DNA of 64,000 nt from Nostoc linckia NIES-25 (GCF_002368035.1 NZ_AP018223.1:192984-256983); one strand, 5' to 3'. Positions 37,057 through 46,702 are shown, numbered from the stretch's first letter. Notes: generated by a model not told the origin, from the sequence alone. Numbers and translations are program-made.

Positions 37057-38028
37057 ATGACCCCAGCCACCTCCCTGTTTACCCCTGTGGAAGCAGACCT
37101 GCGACAACTAGCAGATAACCTTAAACAGCTAGTTGGAAATCGCCACCCCATTTTGTTTGCAGCCGCCGAACATCTATTCGGAGCTGGGGGAAAGCGTATC
37201 AGGCCAGCAATTGTCTTGCTAATATCGCGGGCAACAATGTTAGACCAAGAAATTACCCCGCGTCATCGCCGCTTAGCTGAGATTACCGAAATGATTCACA
37301 CAGCAAGCTTGGTACACGATGATGTGGTAGATGAATCAGACGTGCGGCGAGGCGTTCCCACCGTTCATAGTTTGTTTGGTAACCGCATAGCCATACTAGC
37401 AGGAGATTTTCTCTTTGCCCAATCTTCCTGGTATTTAGCAAACTTGGACAATTTGGAGGTGGTGAAACTGCTCTCAGAAGTAATTATGGATCTAGCTACT
37501 GGGGAGATTCAGCAAGGATTGAATCGTTTTGATGCCAGCATCTCCATTGAAACTTACCTGCAAAAGAGTTATTACAAAACAGCCTCGTTAATTGCTAATA
37601 GTTCCAAAGCTGCTGCTTTACTAAGTGAAGTGTCGCGAGAAACTGTTGAACATATGTACAGCTATGGTCGTCATCTGGGCATAGCATTTCAAATTGTCGA
37701 TGACATTTTAGATTTCACCAGTACAACAGACACCTTGGGTAAACCAGTGGCGTCGGATCTCAAAAGTGGTCATCTAACTGCACCCGTTTTATTTGCTTTA
37801 GCCGAAAAACCATACTTGGAAGTGCTGATTGAAAGAGAATTTGCTCAAGAGGAAGATTTAGAGCAAGCATTAGCACTGATTCAGGATAGTCAAGGTATAC
37901 AGCAAGCGCGAGAATTAGCTGCTCATCATACTAAATTGGCAATTGAACATATTGCAGTTCTGCCAGCCTCTGAGTCCCAGCAGGCATTGATTAACATAGC
38001 CGACTATGGGCTGAGTCGGCTTTATTGA
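37057..38028 (+). CDS. sds: Solanesyl/long-chain polyprenyl diphosphate synthase
   Basis: 323 aa, trans-prenyltransferase. First Asp-rich motif VHDDVVDESD, second VDDILDFTS, plus GGKRIRPAIVLL (pyrophosphate binding). It makes the long isoprenoid tail of plastoquinone; the chain length is inferred from family membership and cyanobacterial context. It could serve other quinones. Single gene. Confidence 0.88.
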   Translation: MTPATSLFTPVEADLRQLADNLKQLVGNRHPILFAAAEHLFGAGGKRIRPAIVLLISRATMLDQEITPRHRRLAEITEMIHTASLVHDDVVDESDVRRGVPTVHSLFGNRIAILAGDFLFAQSSWYLANLDNLEVVKLLSEVIMDLATGEIQQGLNRFDASISIETYLQKSYYKTASLIANSSKAAALLSEVSRETVEHMYSYGRHLGIAFQIVDDILDFTSTTDTLGKPVASDLKSGHLTAPVLFALAEKPYLEVLIEREFAQEEDLEQALALIQDSQGIQQARELAAHHTKLAIEHIAVLPASESQQALINIADYGLSRLY

Positions 38029-38602
38029 AAAATAATTTTAGATTTTGCAAAAAGTTTGTAGCAAGATCCCGCTGGGTGCGGAGGTTCCCTCCGAGCAAAG
38101 CTTTTCAAGAAGGATTTTTGATTAAATAATTAAAAAAATCTAAAATTTCAAAATGTCTGTTCGCGCAGGGTTTTTGCCTTTAGTGTTAACTCCCAGCACG
38201 AAACAGATATGTCTCAGTTGCGTAAGTTTTGTCTAAATAAAACCTACTCAAATATTCTTGGGTAGGAATTTTTGCCTCGGCAGAAGTTAAAAAAATTGAG
38301 AATTGTTCGCTAGGAACTGTTTTTAAATCAATTTTAGATATTTGAGAAAGTTGAAATCTAGCCCACGAATCAGCAGAACTTAAACAAAAAAATTGATAAC
38401 TGTTCGCTAGGAACTGTTTTTAAATCAATTTTAGATATTCCAAAGAGATAAGCGAAAAAATCGGTTCTTGAGAGAGCAAATTTTTGCAAACGGATTATAA
38501 ATTGAAAATTTTTGAAAAACTTTTGGGCGCTATTTCTGGCGCTCAAAAGTTTTATAAACAGATATTGGGTTGTATCGAAAAAATCTCACATCCCAAATTA
38601 TT
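38029..38602. other. Intergenic region with a 50-bp direct repeat
   Basis: 574 bp. The sequence attgttcgctaggaactgtt and its continuation to ttttagatatt occur twice, at 38293-38343 and 38388-38439. GC-rich dispersed sequence lies near 38060-38100. No ORF is supported. Confidence 0.55.
38293..38439. repeat. Direct repeat pair of about 50 bp
   Basis: Copies at 38293-38343 and 38388-38439 differ at two or three positions and are 95 bp apart. The repeated part contains TTCGCTAGGAACTG and an AT-rich tail. The intervening 45 bp is unique. Confidence 0.75.
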
Positions 38603-39076
38603 CTATGCAATATCAGGGGGTATGGGTTTAGGCGATCGCATCTTTCGCAGCTGTTGTTGCATGAGTTTTTCTAGCTCGCTTCGCCGAACTTCAAAGGTAT
38701 GAGTGGTCTGACCCGGCGTTTCCAAAAAAACGATACTATCTACGGGTTCTAATGCCACCAATTGAAACAAAATATGGGTCGCAGGAACAATTTTAGTTAG
38801 CATTTGAGGGTCAAGCCCAGCAGTGGAAATTAGGGAGACATCCTGTATGGTAGGAAAAGCGTAAACCACTCGCTTTTCTAATCCTGGATTAGCGCGATTG
38901 CTCAACGTAGTTACAACCCAGTTCCCCTCCGAACTTTGGAGAATATAGTACTGGGAGTAACGTAATTTCTGAGCGATCGCTCTCAAGGCAGGAGAAATTG
39001 CTGAAATCAGATTTGGTGTAATACCATCGCGGGGTGCATTGTCAATCAGCAATTGAATTTGTGCTTCTAAATCCAT
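38603..39076 (-). CDS. Conserved cyanobacterial protein of unknown function
   Basis: 157 aa from the ATG at 39076 (MDLEAQIQLLIDNAPRDGIT); a start 13 codons earlier is less likely because it adds a basic, non-family-like stretch. Soluble alpha/beta pattern with a basic C-terminus (LEKLMQQQLRKMRSPKPIPP). No known domain is recognised. It is divergent from hetZ, so the two share a 204-bp promoter region. Confidence 0.7.
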   Translation of the reverse strand: MDLEAQIQLLIDNAPRDGITPNLISAISPALRAIAQKLRYSQYYILQSSEGNWVVTTLSNRANPGLEKRVVYAFPTIQDVSLISTAGLDPQMLTKIVPATHILFQLVALEPVDSIVFLETPGQTTHTFEVRRSELEKLMQQQLRKMRSPKPIPPDIA

Positions 39077-39174
39077 AATGACTTGTATACGGCTCCTGGG
39101 TAATGGCAATAACATCTACGAAATGCGAACAATCCCATTAAATTTGGGAATAATAAAATCAGGCACATCTCAAA

Positions 39175-39192
39175 CGTAGGTAGGGCCTGCAT
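39175..39192 (+). promoter_or_regulatory. Candidate HetR-type operator upstream of hetZ
   Basis: GTAGGTAGGGCCTGC contains an imperfect palindrome (GTAGG-G-CCTGC), about 90 bp before the hetZ start. In Anabaena hetZ is under direct HetR control through a palindrome-like site upstream. The position fits; the match to the published site was not verified. Confidence 0.4.
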
Positions 39193-39280
39193 TTAGCTTA
39201 TAAGCAAAACCAAAAAAGCCAACACCCACGGTCGTACAGGTTGTATTTAAATAACTTAAGGTCTTTTGAAAACCGAGACT

Positions 39281-40483
39281 ATGAATTCAGCCGCAACCGC
39301 AACTATTCCATCTGCAACTTTTCTAGGAGAAAATTCTATTGGTGTGGAGGCGATCTTTCAACTCCTGTCCAGGGAGTTTCAGCAGTCAACCAAAGCTTCA
39401 CAACAGAATTGCCACGATGTAGCAAGACGAATCACCACTGAAGTCTACCGGATTTGCAGTGAAAGCAAACGTATCCAAGCTTCCGGATCTGTGGAAAGCT
39501 CGGCACTCACCCTCGCCCGACATCGGCTGCAACAGTGTCTTAGGTACTATCAGTTAGGTTCAAATCGAGGCAGGGTAGAATTACACAGTACTTTGAGCGC
39601 TATTATTTATCGTTACATTAATCCTCCTCAGAAGCAATTGAGCTATCAAGGACGGCTGACTATAATTGAAGACTTTCTACAAAGTTTTTATCTAGAAGCA
39701 TTAAACGCTTTCCGGCGAGAAAATCAACTCGGTGCCACTTACCGCCCACAAACGCTTCTGGAATTGGCGGAGTATATGGCATTTACCGAACGCTATGGTA
39801 AGCGACGAATTCCTTTACCAGGTCGTCAGCAACAGCTAATTATCCTCAGAGCGCAAACTTTCTCCCAACAGCAACCCCCCGAAACCAGCGTAGATATAGA
39901 ACAAGCCGCAGAAGGTAGCAATAGTGATGGCGACGGTTGGGAAGAACCAGCCATCCAGCAATTGCGCTCCACAATGGCAACCCAAACAGAAGCCGAACCT
40001 GAAGAAGACACCTTGCGTTCCGTTGTAATTACGGAATTAATGAATTATCTCGAACAACGACAACAATCTGACTGTGCTGATTACTTTTCGCTTCGTCTTC
40101 AAGATTTATCAGCACAGGAAATTGAGTCGGTTTTGGGTCTAACCCCTCGTCAGAGAGATTACTTACAGCAGCGCTTCAAATATCATTTAATTCGATTCGC
40201 TTTGTTACACCGTTGGGAATTAGTTCACGAATGGCTAGAAGCTTCATTGCATACCAACTTGGGCTTAACTCCCCAGCAATGGCAAGCATACACAGCACAG
40301 TTGGACAACAAACAGCGGTCTTTACTAGAGTTGAAGCAACAAGGACAAACCGACGAAAAAATAGCTAAAACTTTAGGGCTGTCTATGGCACAACTGCAAA
40401 AACGTTGGTTTAAGATTCTCGAACAAGCTTGGGAAATTCGTAACTCATTAGTGTCCGGATCTGGTGCATCTACTCATGAATAG
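39281..40483 (+). CDS. hetZ: Heterocyst differentiation regulator HetZ
   Basis: 400 aa from the ATG at 39281; the alternative TTG at 39266 is weaker. The start MNSAATATIPSATFLGENSI and the length match HetZ of Anabaena (about 401 aa). HetZ acts early in heterocyst commitment, downstream of HetR, and shares functional overlap with HetP. The C-terminal part has helix-turn-helix-like segments (TDEKIAKTLGLSMAQLQKRW and AQEIESVLGLTPRQRDYLQQ) that suggest DNA binding. patU follows with an 8-bp overlap. Confidence 0.92.
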   Translation: MNSAATATIPSATFLGENSIGVEAIFQLLSREFQQSTKASQQNCHDVARRITTEVYRICSESKRIQASGSVESSALTLARHRLQQCLRYYQLGSNRGRVELHSTLSAIIYRYINPPQKQLSYQGRLTIIEDFLQSFYLEALNAFRRENQLGATYRPQTLLELAEYMAFTERYGKRRIPLPGRQQQLIILRAQTFSQQQPPETSVDIEQAAEGSNSDGDGWEEPAIQQLRSTMATQTEAEPEEDTLRSVVITELMNYLEQRQQSDCADYFSLRLQDLSAQEIESVLGLTPRQRDYLQQRFKYHLIRFALLHRWELVHEWLEASLHTNLGLTPQQWQAYTAQLDNKQRSLLELKQQGQTDEKIAKTLGLSMAQLQKRWFKILEQAWEIRNSLVSGSGASTHE

Positions 40484-41456
40484 TGACTCAGAATCCTTAC
40501 AAGACGAGTGTCTTTATTGGTTATTGACAGGCAATGTCAAAAACGATGAGCATCCCTCGTTAGAATGTAAGGAAAATTACGGGGTAGAAAACCTCTTCAA
40601 GGAAGCCACTGCTTCAAAAAACAGTGAGTCAGAATTGAGAGGAACACCCCAGGCCTTTCTACCGGGAGAAATTCCTACTGTGCAAGATCGTTTCCAAGCC
40701 GTCCTTAAGCGTCGGTTACAAATCCAAATCCAAGACCAACCACCCTTGTTTCCTTGGGAAACACAATTAACCGAGTATCCCGATTTTCTTGATGAGCCGT
40801 CAATGGCACTGGTTCCTAGCTGGGGATGGATGGCACAGCAGTCGAAGCTGAATCTGCCGATTCCACTGCCAGAAAGAGTTTTCCGGCAATTGCTAGAACA
40901 ATGTCAGGCGTTGGTTACATCTTCAGTGCCGCTGGGGGCAAAATTAGTTCAAGTGGTGGAGAACTTTTTCCCCAATGAATCTCAGGCACTAAATGATATC
41001 GCTGGTTTAGTGCTAAGAAGCACTTATCGTTCCGTGAATACTCTGGATAAAATGCCAGATATTCAGAGCGATTATTCAGATTTACAACCCCGTCAACAGA
41101 TGGCTTTGTCATTGCTGGCGGCAAAACAATTGCTGGAAAATCTGACTCTACCACTTTCAGCAACTAGTCCAGTGGTAGAAAGACAATGGTTAACCAGTGT
41201 CGGTACTTTAAACATCAAAGTAGAGTACCAATGTGTAGGGAAACTTACAAAGTTACTCGTTCAAGCCGATTTACCCGTTAAAGGAACTTTGACATTGCGG
41301 GGAAGTGGTACCTTAGCAATGACAACATCTTCAAGTTCCGGATACCTAAGTGTAGAGTTAGGCTGCGAGCAACTTAACCCAATTTATACTCTAGAAGTTG
41401 AGTTTCCAGAAATAGACGAACAACCTTTGTTGTTTGTAATTAGTCCCACAATGTAG
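40476..41456 (+). CDS. patU: Heterocyst pattern protein PatU, intact single ORF
   Basis: 326 aa from the ATG at 40476, overlapping the hetZ stop, so translation is probably coupled. In Anabaena PCC 7120 this gene is split into patU5 and patU3. Here one frame spans both parts: N-terminal ESLQDECLYWLLTGN and C-terminal LSVELGCEQLNPIYTLEVEF. PatU affects heterocyst spacing; its biochemical role is not known. A GTG at 40464 is an alternative start. Confidence 0.88.
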   Translation: MNSDSESLQDECLYWLLTGNVKNDEHPSLECKENYGVENLFKEATASKNSESELRGTPQAFLPGEIPTVQDRFQAVLKRRLQIQIQDQPPLFPWETQLTEYPDFLDEPSMALVPSWGWMAQQSKLNLPIPLPERVFRQLLEQCQALVTSSVPLGAKLVQVVENFFPNESQALNDIAGLVLRSTYRSVNTLDKMPDIQSDYSDLQPRQQMALSLLAAKQLLENLTLPLSATSPVVERQWLTSVGTLNIKVEYQCVGKLTKLLVQADLPVKGTLTLRGSGTLAMTTSSSSGYLSVELGCEQLNPIYTLEVEFPEIDEQPLLFVISPTM

Positions 41457-42028
41457 TCTAAATTGCTACTGCTAGCACACTGCGTCAATCAACGCTCATA
41501 TATATAAGATAACTTTTCCCTTAGCTGTTGCTTTGGGGCTTTGTTTCTCTTTCAAGACTACTAAAAACAGGGTGCTTACTTAATGTAGGTTGCCAAATCT
41601 TAGGCAGGTGTAGACTCACCCAATAACACCAATTTTGGACTATAGCAGGGAACAGGCAAAGAAAGTCTGTTGGCATCCAGATTTTAGGATAAGTTGGTGT
41701 CCTAAACTATGCTTTAACTGCTGTAAAAGCCTTGGCGAATAGAATTTACGCCATACAAACGTAGGCGTTGGCGCAGCCTCTCGTAGAGAAGGGTAGTCTG
41801 CCTACGCGGACTGCGGAAAATTGAGTAGTCACAAAGCCTGGGGAAGGAGTTAATTCACTGCGTTGTGCTGATTTAGCCACGTCTCTATATTTACCAAGCC
41901 ATCACTCTTCCACTTATAGACGCTTAAAAACAGGATAAGAAAACTTTCCCCAACGGGAATACTTGATAGTAGGGCGGCTAGTTCCGTCTTTACCATTGTT
42001 TCCGTCGGATCTACACCTTAGACTCGAA
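41457..42028. other. Intergenic region with dispersed repeats
   Basis: 572 bp. A GC-rich small dispersed repeat lies at about 41758-41815 (acgtaggcgttggcgcagcc, tctcgtagagaagg). No ORF or RNA is supported. The in-frame extension of the next gene to 41963 falls in this spacer. Confidence 0.5.
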
Positions 42029-44341
42029 ATGTTTAACTTATCCAAGATGAATCGGTTTTGGCGTCTCTCTACAGGTAATTTCAGGCAGCAAAATACACAG
42101 GGTTCGCCTTCGACAGAAGTGGAAAATTCAATTTCCTTGCGGGTGCTGGTGCTAGCGTTGGTTATTTTGGGAATTGTGGCGACGGATATCGCCGCCGAGA
42201 CTTCATTCAGTCTTTGGGCGTTACCTCTGAGTGTAGTGGGTGCGATTTGGAGTTATTATCGTCGCCGCGACACTAATGTTGCAGTAAAGTTCTGCATCGC
42301 TATTGGAATGTTAATAGCGTTGGGTACTTTCTTTGGGCGGTTAGTGACAGAGTTGAATGATACACGGTTGGGTTTGGCAGAGTTATTAATTCAACTACAG
42401 GTGTTGCACAGCTTTGATACACCCCGCCGCAAAAATTTGGGTTATTCGATTGTTATCGGATTAATTTTATTGGGTGTGGCTGCAACGCTGAGTCAGACTT
42501 TAGCGTTTGCACCTGTGTTGCTGTTGTTTTTAGCGATCGCTCTCCCAACCCTAGTTCTAGATTATCGCTCGCGCTTGGGTTTGCAACCATTAAAAATACA
42601 AAAAGAAAAGACCCCAAAGGATAAATTATCAAGTTTAAATTTTAAATTTTTAATTGTTAATTTTTTTGTAATTGTCGGTCTCGGACTGGCTATTTTTGCT
42701 GTTTTACCCAGGTTACCTGGCTATCAATTAAGAAGCTTTCCTGTAAGTTCTCCAATTGAAATCAAGGGTAGTTTTACAGGACGTAGTATTATCAATCCCG
42801 GCTATGTCCGCCAAGGTAATGGTAACGATGGAGGTAACGGTACAGGACAGGGCAAAACTGGCGAACCAGGAAAAGTAGATAATAATTTTTACTACGGTTT
42901 CAATAGCGAAATTAACCAAAATCTCCGGGGCGAGATGAAACCTAAAGTTGTGATGCGAGTGCGATCGCAAGCTGAGGGTTTTTGGCGAGTGTTGGCATTT
43001 GACCGTTATACAGGTAAAGGATGGGAAGTTTCTCGTAAAGATGATGTTACCACCATCAGGCGGCCGCCCTGGTCTTACCAAATTTTTATTCCCCCACTTC
43101 TGATTTCTGGTAAAACTCAAGAAGTAGTACAAACTTATACAGTGGTGTCGGATTTGCCGAATTTAATTCCAGCAATGGCTAATCCCAAGGAAATTTACTT
43201 TCCTACACCAATGATTGCAGTTGATAAAGAAAATGGGTTGCGATCGCCTGTGGGATTATCAGAAGGCGTGACTTATACAGTAGTTTCCGAAGTACCACGC
43301 CGCGATCGGACTTTGTTAGGTCAAACTTCTACTAGATATCCTCAAAATATTAAAAACCATTATCTCCAAATACCGCCTGAAATTGCTGAAAAAGTCCGGC
43401 AACGCACCGAAGAAATCCTCGCCAAGTACAATCAAAACCGGGTAGCAAAGTCTTCTAAAAACTTAGATTCAGCTTATGAAAAAGCTCTTTACTTAGCTCA
43501 ATACTTGAAGCAATACTACTCTATTCCGCAAAATCCCTTAGACCTACCTTATTTGGATGAAAAAGAAGATTTGGTAGAAGCTTTTTTATTCAAGTACAAA
43601 GGAGGCTATCCAGACCACTTTTCCACAGTTCTGACAGTGATGCTACGTTCCATCGGCATCCCAGCGCGGTTGGTGGCGGGGTTTAGTCCAGGAGAGTTTA
43701 ATCCATTCACGGGGATGTATGTTGTTCGTAATACAGACGCCTACGCGATGACGGAAGTGTATTTCCCCAAATATGGTTGGTTTGCCTTTGACCCAATTCC
43801 CAATCATCCCTTGATACCCCCGTCAATTGAGGATACTGAAACTTTTAGCGTGCTGCGACAATTTTGGCAGTGGATTGCTGGATGGTTGCCTTCTCCGGTG
43901 ACGGGTTTATTGAATAATGTATTTGGGACAATATTTAGCTGGATCGGTAAAGCGATCGCTTGGTTTTTAGCTTTATTTACTCAAGGTTGGTTCGGTGTAT
44001 TGACTGGCTTAATCTTGGGTACTACCATAGCTTTCTTCGGTTGGGTAGCTTGGGGACAGTGGCGAGAGTGGCGTAATCGTCGATGGTTAAAGAAATTACC
44101 AGCGATGGAAAGTCTTTATCAACAAATGTTGCAATGGACGGCGCAAAAAGGTTTGGGAAAACATCCAGCACAAACACCTTTAGAGTATGCCAAAGTTTCA
44201 TACCAACATCATGCCCCAGCAACTGCTGAGGTCATAGATGAAATTTGTCAAGCCTATGTTAGCTGGCGTTATGGCGGACAGAATCCTAATTTAAATGGAC
44301 TGCGACAAAGATGGTATGAATTGAAAAAGACTGGTAAGTAA
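42029..44341 (+). CDS. TgpA-type transglutaminase-like membrane protein, catalytic residues missing
   Basis: 770 aa from the ATG at 42029. N-terminal membrane block (DUF3488-like, about six spans), external transglutaminase-like domain at about 500-600, one further span near 660, C-terminal DUF4129-like tail (HPAQTPLEYAKVS). In active members a Cys follows GxY and a His precedes the AW of HAWxEVY. Here they read GGYPDHFSTVL (near 43610) and DAYAMTEVYF (near 43742), so both are replaced; the Asp in FDPIP remains. Probably a non-enzymatic binding or scaffold protein. Confidence 0.85.
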   Translation: MFNLSKMNRFWRLSTGNFRQQNTQGSPSTEVENSISLRVLVLALVILGIVATDIAAETSFSLWALPLSVVGAIWSYYRRRDTNVAVKFCIAIGMLIALGTFFGRLVTELNDTRLGLAELLIQLQVLHSFDTPRRKNLGYSIVIGLILLGVAATLSQTLAFAPVLLLFLAIALPTLVLDYRSRLGLQPLKIQKEKTPKDKLSSLNFKFLIVNFFVIVGLGLAIFAVLPRLPGYQLRSFPVSSPIEIKGSFTGRSIINPGYVRQGNGNDGGNGTGQGKTGEPGKVDNNFYYGFNSEINQNLRGEMKPKVVMRVRSQAEGFWRVLAFDRYTGKGWEVSRKDDVTTIRRPPWSYQIFIPPLLISGKTQEVVQTYTVVSDLPNLIPAMANPKEIYFPTPMIAVDKENGLRSPVGLSEGVTYTVVSEVPRRDRTLLGQTSTRYPQNIKNHYLQIPPEIAEKVRQRTEEILAKYNQNRVAKSSKNLDSAYEKALYLAQYLKQYYSIPQNPLDLPYLDEKEDLVEAFLFKYKGGYPDHFSTVLTVMLRSIGIPARLVAGFSPGEFNPFTGMYVVRNTDAYAMTEVYFPKYGWFAFDPIPNHPLIPPSIEDTETFSVLRQFWQWIAGWLPSPVTGLLNNVFGTIFSWIGKAIAWFLALFTQGWFGVLTGLILGTTIAFFGWVAWGQWREWRNRRWLKKLPAMESLYQQMLQWTAQKGLGKHPAQTPLEYAKVSYQHHAPATAEVIDEICQAYVSWRYGGQNPNLNGLRQRWYELKKTGK

Positions 44342-44359
44342 CTGATTGATAAATTACAT

Positions 44360-44388
44360 AAAAAGGTTGTCTATTGGGCAACCTTTTT
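44360..44388. terminator. Bidirectional terminator between the TgpA-like and TM2 genes
   Basis: AAAAAGGTTG and CAACCTTTTT form a perfect 10-bp stem with a 9-nt loop, with A- and T-tracts on either side. The genes converge here. Confidence 0.85.
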
Positions 44389-44398
44389 AATTTCAATG

Positions 44399-45586
44399 TT
44401 AAAACCAACCTTTTTTACTGCTGACATAGGTTTTTACGAACTCTGGATCTGACTTTGTTAGGTAAATAATTCCCTCGATAATGCTAATGATAGCCATGAC
44501 AAATGCACCATAACCAGCAGTAAACAGGGTTACAAGAAGCATGATAACGCCTTCTTTGGTGTACCCCAGGATAAACTTATGAATACCTAATGTTCCCAGA
44601 AGAATTGCAAAAATTCCGGCAAGTATCTTTTTATCTGCGCTTGTACTTGCGACATGAGAAGTTACAGCTGTAGATGAATTTGTTGTTCTTGGTGTTGGCG
44701 TTGAAAATTCTAGTGTCGGAGAAGATGTAGATGATTGAGTAACTACTTCTAGTTTTTTTAGCTTTAGTGTTTCTAAATCAACTGGCTTGTTCAAAATTTC
44801 ATCCAATTCATCAGTTAATTCTCCGGCTCTTATCCAAAGTGCAGAAAGTACTGTATCAAAATCATATAAACCATGAACAATAGATCTAGGTACATTGGGA
44901 AATTCACTGGCCATAATTTTACCAACAGGTTCATATACTGTTATTCCCGTTAGCGATCCAAGACCAATAAAAACAGCATTCAGTACACTTGAACGTTTAA
45001 CTTTTTGACTCATACATTCAAGCGAAAGCTCATAGTAAAACATAATTTTTGTGATTAATTCGGTTAAATAAGAACATACTTGGCTATCAGGAGAACGTTC
45101 AAACTTTTGAACTGCTAATTTTGCTATCCCCAAGACAGGCGGCAAGTCGTTATAACTAATGCCGATAGCTGTTCTAGCTTTCAAATTCATGAATTGTTCT
45201 AGAACATCTTGTGCAAAGTTAGTTTGTAGCTGCTTTTTCTTTGTATTACTTTCCTCAAATGTAAAAATTTGGTCTTGTCCACCTTGTCCAGCAAGTTCAA
45301 GTTCTTGATTCCAAGCTGGAAATTCTTCACCTAAACATTTACCGTAAATCTGAACTCTCTCAATCAATGCAGTTTCTAGACTTGTAATTCCCTTACGAAC
45401 AAATGCGACTAAAGTTTGTTGATCTGTTAGTTGAGAAGATTCCAGCATAATTTGCAAACAACCATTCTTAAAAGCTACTTTGGCAGTAATGCCTTTGGGC
45501 TGGAGACTTCGATTCATTAAAGCAGCAATAGCTTTTGGATTGCCTTGCTTGGCTAGTTGTAGGAGATTGGGTTTTGTATTAGTCAT
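44399..45586 (-). CDS. TM2-domain membrane protein with cyanobacterial N-terminal domains
   Basis: 395 aa. The C-terminal 80 residues form a TM2 domain: two membrane hairpins with the family's GTLGIHKFILGYTKEGVIML and a polar bend. The N-terminal 75 residues (LLQLAKQGNPKAIAALMNRS) resemble a short domain repeated in many cyanobacterial proteins. The middle (about 140-280) is helical with no known domain. Function unknown. Confidence 0.75.
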   Translation of the reverse strand: MTNTKPNLLQLAKQGNPKAIAALMNRSLQPKGITAKVAFKNGCLQIMLESSQLTDQQTLVAFVRKGITSLETALIERVQIYGKCLGEEFPAWNQELELAGQGGQDQIFTFEESNTKKKQLQTNFAQDVLEQFMNLKARTAIGISYNDLPPVLGIAKLAVQKFERSPDSQVCSYLTELITKIMFYYELSLECMSQKVKRSSVLNAVFIGLGSLTGITVYEPVGKIMASEFPNVPRSIVHGLYDFDTVLSALWIRAGELTDELDEILNKPVDLETLKLKKLEVVTQSSTSSPTLEFSTPTPRTTNSSTAVTSHVASTSADKKILAGIFAILLGTLGIHKFILGYTKEGVIMLLVTLFTAGYGAFVMAIISIIEGIIYLTKSDPEFVKTYVSSKKGWF

Positions 45587-45769
45587 GCCTGTCTCAAGGG
45601 AAAGTAATAAATAAACCTCTTACCCCAGAGTTCCCCAATTTATCTTATCGCTCACATTATCCATAGAAATTTACTTTCTCATAGTAGATATTCTTGCCTG
45701 ACAGATAACTTTTCACCTGCACCCTAAGCAGGGAACGAAAGTGATAACTACAAAAATCAGCAACATCGA

Positions 45770-45926
45770 ACTCAACCTCGCATTTGCATCAAATTTCCTG
45801 AGGAGTAGCGACGCAATCCTTGGTAAAACACAGCGACACCAACTAACAGTACTGCAATCGATCCAACTACTGCTAAAACGCCATGAATCCAAGATAGCGA
45901 TCGCAATGCCTCAATTGGCAAATAAA
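45770..45926 (-). pseudogene. Duplicated 3' end of the neighbouring ABC permease gene
   Basis: 157 bp match 46701-46857, the last 50 or so codons of the ABC-2 permease, with about ten substitutions. The frame is still open and ends in the same stop (read LPIEALRSLSWIHGVLAVVG, then RRYSSGNLMQMRG). It has no start. With the real 3' end it flanks the DUF433/DUF5615 pair as a direct repeat. Confidence 0.88.
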
Positions 45927-45930
45927 TTAC

Positions 45931-46281
45931 TTACAAGGGTAGATAGAGTACAACTCCCTTCCATTCTGCTTGCTCACTACAATCAACAAGCAGTAACAAT
46001 TCATCAATTGCCTGTCTGATGGGCATCCGGTCATTAATTACGAATAATCCCGACACTGGCTTTCCAACTATCAATCGTTGGTAAACAAAGTCTGGCATTG
46101 TTGCACGATCGTGGGTTAAAATAATGCGCTCATTGGTTGCTGCCCAATCTAGAATCGCAGGATCTTCTACTTCCTGTAAACCAACATCTTGAACGCGAAG
46201 TAAATCAAGATTGGGTTGACGCAAAAATAGCCCTCGAACGATATCGCCATTAAAGTTTTCATCGCTTAACAAGCTCAACAT
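45931..46281 (-). CDS. DUF5615 PIN-like protein, probable toxin
   Basis: 116 aa. DUF5615 (PIN-like, Mut7-C related): N-terminal LSDENFNGDIV with acidic residues, TNERIILTHDRATMPDF with the second acidic cluster, and a C-terminal beta strand (WKGVVLYLPL). Such proteins are predicted RNases in toxin-antitoxin pairs with DUF433. It begins 4 bp after the DUF433 gene, so the two are co-transcribed. Biochemical activity is inferred. Confidence 0.78.
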   Translation of the reverse strand: MLSLLSDENFNGDIVRGLFLRQPNLDLLRVQDVGLQEVEDPAILDWAATNERIILTHDRATMPDFVYQRLIVGKPVSGLFVINDRMPIRQAIDELLLLVDCSEQAEWKGVVLYLPL

Positions 46282-46285
46282 TGCC

Positions 46286-46615
46286 TTAAGATTGTTGTTG
46301 ACCTAACAAGCGAGAGCGAATAAGACTCAAATCAGGTTGAACATTGGATAAACGTTGCTGTACAGATTCAGCTAATTGTTCTCTGTGATCGAGGTAAGTT
46401 TCTACAGCGTTTTGATGCCGAAGATAGTAACCAATGGTGCTATAAACATCAGACAATGATAGAGTCGAGTACCTTTGGACGATAGACTCAGGGGATGCGC
46501 CATCCTGAAAAGCTCGGATTACGATTTCTAACAAAACCCTTGAATTCCCAACTCGAATTGCTCCGGTTTCATCTTCTCTAAGAGGAGGTGTTTCGCGGTC
46601 TAAAATGAAGCTCAT
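46286..46615 (-). CDS. DUF433 protein, probable antitoxin
   Basis: 109 aa. DUF433 helix-turn-helix-type domain (RVLLEIVIRAFQDGASPESI, then YSTLSLSDVYSTIGYYLRHQ), then a polar helical tail. DUF433 proteins are commonly encoded just upstream of DUF5615 PIN-like toxins, as here. It probably binds its own promoter and the toxin. Start 46615 gives the normal length. Confidence 0.78.
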   Translation of the reverse strand: MSFILDRETPPLREDETGAIRVGNSRVLLEIVIRAFQDGASPESIVQRYSTLSLSDVYSTIGYYLRHQNAVETYLDHREQLAESVQQRLSNVQPDLSLIRSRLLGQQQS

Positions 46616-46702
46616 GGGCTAATTTCCCTGACTAACTTGAGGTAATGGTAACTTAACTCAGGTGCGATCGCCCCAGCCTTATCCTAAAAGTACTACAAAG
46701 AC

